Of a stretch of DNA of 6,136 nt, positions 5,261-6,136 are shown one piece after another (position 1 is the stretch's first letter; each line of letters starts with the position of its first letter). Below the pieces are notes generated by a model. The model saw nothing but the letters and a program-made list of their open reading frames with translations, was not told the DNA's origin and searched no databases. The position numbers were made by a program, and so were the translations under genes. The DNA is from Hydrogenimonas sp. (GTDB taxonomy: Bacteria; Campylobacterota; Campylobacteria; Campylobacterales; Hydrogenimonadaceae): assembly GCA_021647345.1 (NCBI GenBank), contig JAKIUX010000067.1:1-6136 (forward strand), given 5' to 3'.

Positions 5261-5282
5261 TGAAAATAGAAAGAGGATTTAA

Positions 5283-6136
5283 ATGGGCATCTCCGTAATC
5301 ATACTGGCGGCCGGACAAGGTACGCGAATGAAGTCGGATCTTCCGAAGGTTTTGCACCCCATCAGCGGTCAGCCGATGATCTTCTACTCAATAAAAGCGG
5401 CACAGAGCGTCAGCGACGACATAACCGTCGTTCTCTACCACCAAGCCGAACGGATCAGGCAGGAGATAGAAAAGAGTTTCGACAATATAAAATTTGCCCT
5501 GCAAGATCACGAAAAATACCCTGGAACCGGCGGGGCGGTAATGAACATACCCTTTAAGCATGAGAAAGTACTTGTTCTAAACGGCGATATGCCCCTCGTT
5601 ACACACGATACGCTAAACCCTTTAATTGAGAGAGAGGGGGATATAGTAATGAGTGTCTTCGATCTGCCCAACCCCTCTGGTTACGGCAGGGTCGTAGTAG
5701 AAGATGGCGAAGTTCAGGCAATTGTGGAAGAGAAGGATGCGACTAAGAGCCAAAAACTTATCAAAACCGTGAACGCGGGCGTATACCTTTTTAAAAAAGA
5801 TGTGCTGCAGAGGTATCTCCCGCTTCTTTCTAACGACAACGCTCAAGCGGAGTATTACATTACGGATATTATCAAACTGGCAAAAGATGAGAGAAGACAC
5901 ATAATTCCGGTCTGGGTCGAAGAGGAGGCTTTCAAGGGTGTCAATAGCCGTTACGATCTAGCCCACGCCGAAGAGATAATGCAGTCAAGAATTAAAGAGA
6001 AGTGGATGAGAGCGGGTGTCACGATGCGCCTTCCATCGACTATCTATATCGACTCCAGAGCTGCATTCAGCGGTGACTGCACACTCGAAAACGGCGTTAC
6101 CATCCATGGAGAAAGCATAATTGCGGACTCTCACAT
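5283..6136 (+). CDS. glmU: Bifunctional GlmU: GlcN-1-P acetyltransferase / GlcNAc-1-P uridyltransferase (3' end outside window)
   Basis: Makes UDP-N-acetylglucosamine, the precursor of peptidoglycan and lipopolysaccharide, in the cytosol. 284 codons are present and open at the right edge; full GlmU proteins are about 430-460 aa. The N-terminal pyrophosphorylase domain is complete: LAAGQGTRMKSDLPKVLH (8-25) with the nucleotide-binding Gly-rich loop and Lys22, PGTGGA (80-85), the metal-binding Asp102 in LNGDMPL, GYGRV (133-137), VEEKD (148-152), NAGVY (164-168), EYYITD (190-195) and Asn221 in KGVNSRYDLA, which matches the second Mg-binding residue of E. coli GlmU. The left-handed beta-helix acetyltransferase domain begins near residue 245 and is cut off. 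GAGGA lies 5 nt before the ATG. Adjacent to and divergent from the motA-fliP operon; the fliP-glmU neighbourhood is familiar from C. jejuni and H. pylori. Confidence 0.97.
   Translation, partial: MGISVIILAAGQGTRMKSDLPKVLHPISGQPMIFYSIKAAQSVSDDITVVLYHQAERIRQEIEKSFDNIKFALQDHEKYPGTGGAVMNIPFKHEKVLVLNGDMPLVTHDTLNPLIEREGDIVMSVFDLPNPSGYGRVVVEDGEVQAIVEEKDATKSQKLIKTVNAGVYLFKKDVLQRYLPLLSNDNAQAEYYITDIIKLAKDERRHIIPVWVEEEAFKGVNSRYDLAHAEEIMQSRIKEKWMRAGVTMRLPSTIYIDSRAAFSGDCTLENGVTIHGESIIADSH

Larger units (their letters stand above)
4984..5282. other. Divergent intergenic region between motA and glmU
   Basis: A 299-nt spacer serving both genes. The left side carries the motA leader and a sigma-28-like promoter candidate; the right side carries a glmU extended -10 candidate and ribosome binding site. 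Between them (5080-5171) are three inverted repeats in under 100 bp. The remaining stretch, 5172-5245, has no element I can name. I see no tRNA and no convincing protein gene on either strand. Confidence 0.6.

Overview
The window reads as ordinary chromosomal DNA from a member of the Campylobacterota (Epsilonproteobacteria), probably a free-living marine or sulfur-cycling lineage rather than a host-adapted Campylobacter or Helicobacter. The reasons are the Campylobacterota-like forms of FeoB, MotA, TrmA and GlmU, the moderate G+C content, the tight packing with overlapping genes, and the fliP-glmU neighbourhood, which I recall from both C. jejuni and H. pylori. From memory, H. pylori also keeps feoB close to fliP and glmU, so the block may be an old one. 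Genus cannot be fixed from this window.

Layout from left to right. (1) Positions 1-780, minus strand: the feoA-feoB ferrous iron uptake operon. feoB is cut by the left edge. It has a perfect TTGACA-17-TATAAT promoter with a strong Fur box directly upstream. (2) 698-994: a divergent intergenic region with the feo control elements on the left and two small inverted repeats on the right. (3) 995-1516, plus strand: an exported single-domain rhodanese. (4) 1529-4983, minus strand: a compact four-gene operon transcribed motA, motB, fliP, trmA, with junctions of 7 nt, 2 nt and a 4-nt overlap. It encodes the flagellar stator, one core protein of the flagellar export gate, and a tRNA m5U54 methyltransferase. 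(5) 4984-5282: a second divergent intergenic region, with a FliA (sigma-28)-like promoter candidate facing motA, an extended -10 candidate facing glmU, and several inverted repeats between them. (6) 5283 to the right edge, plus strand: the first 284 codons of glmU, for UDP-GlcNAc synthesis.

How the genes fit together: feoAB brings in Fe(II) and should be repressed by Fur-Fe. The motA/motB pair resembles the sodium-type PomA/PomB stator more than the proton-type MotAB of C. jejuni, which would suit a marine cell. FliP is a pore component of the flagellar export apparatus. trmA is a housekeeping gene translationally coupled to fliP. glmU supplies the precursor of peptidoglycan and lipopolysaccharide.

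I see no mobile element, CRISPR array, rRNA or tRNA gene, phage gene or evident new multi-gene system. The points most worth checking are the PomAB-like stator, the export gene fliP sitting behind a late-type flagellar promoter, the RlmD-like cysteine set in TrmA, and the structured motA-glmU spacer.
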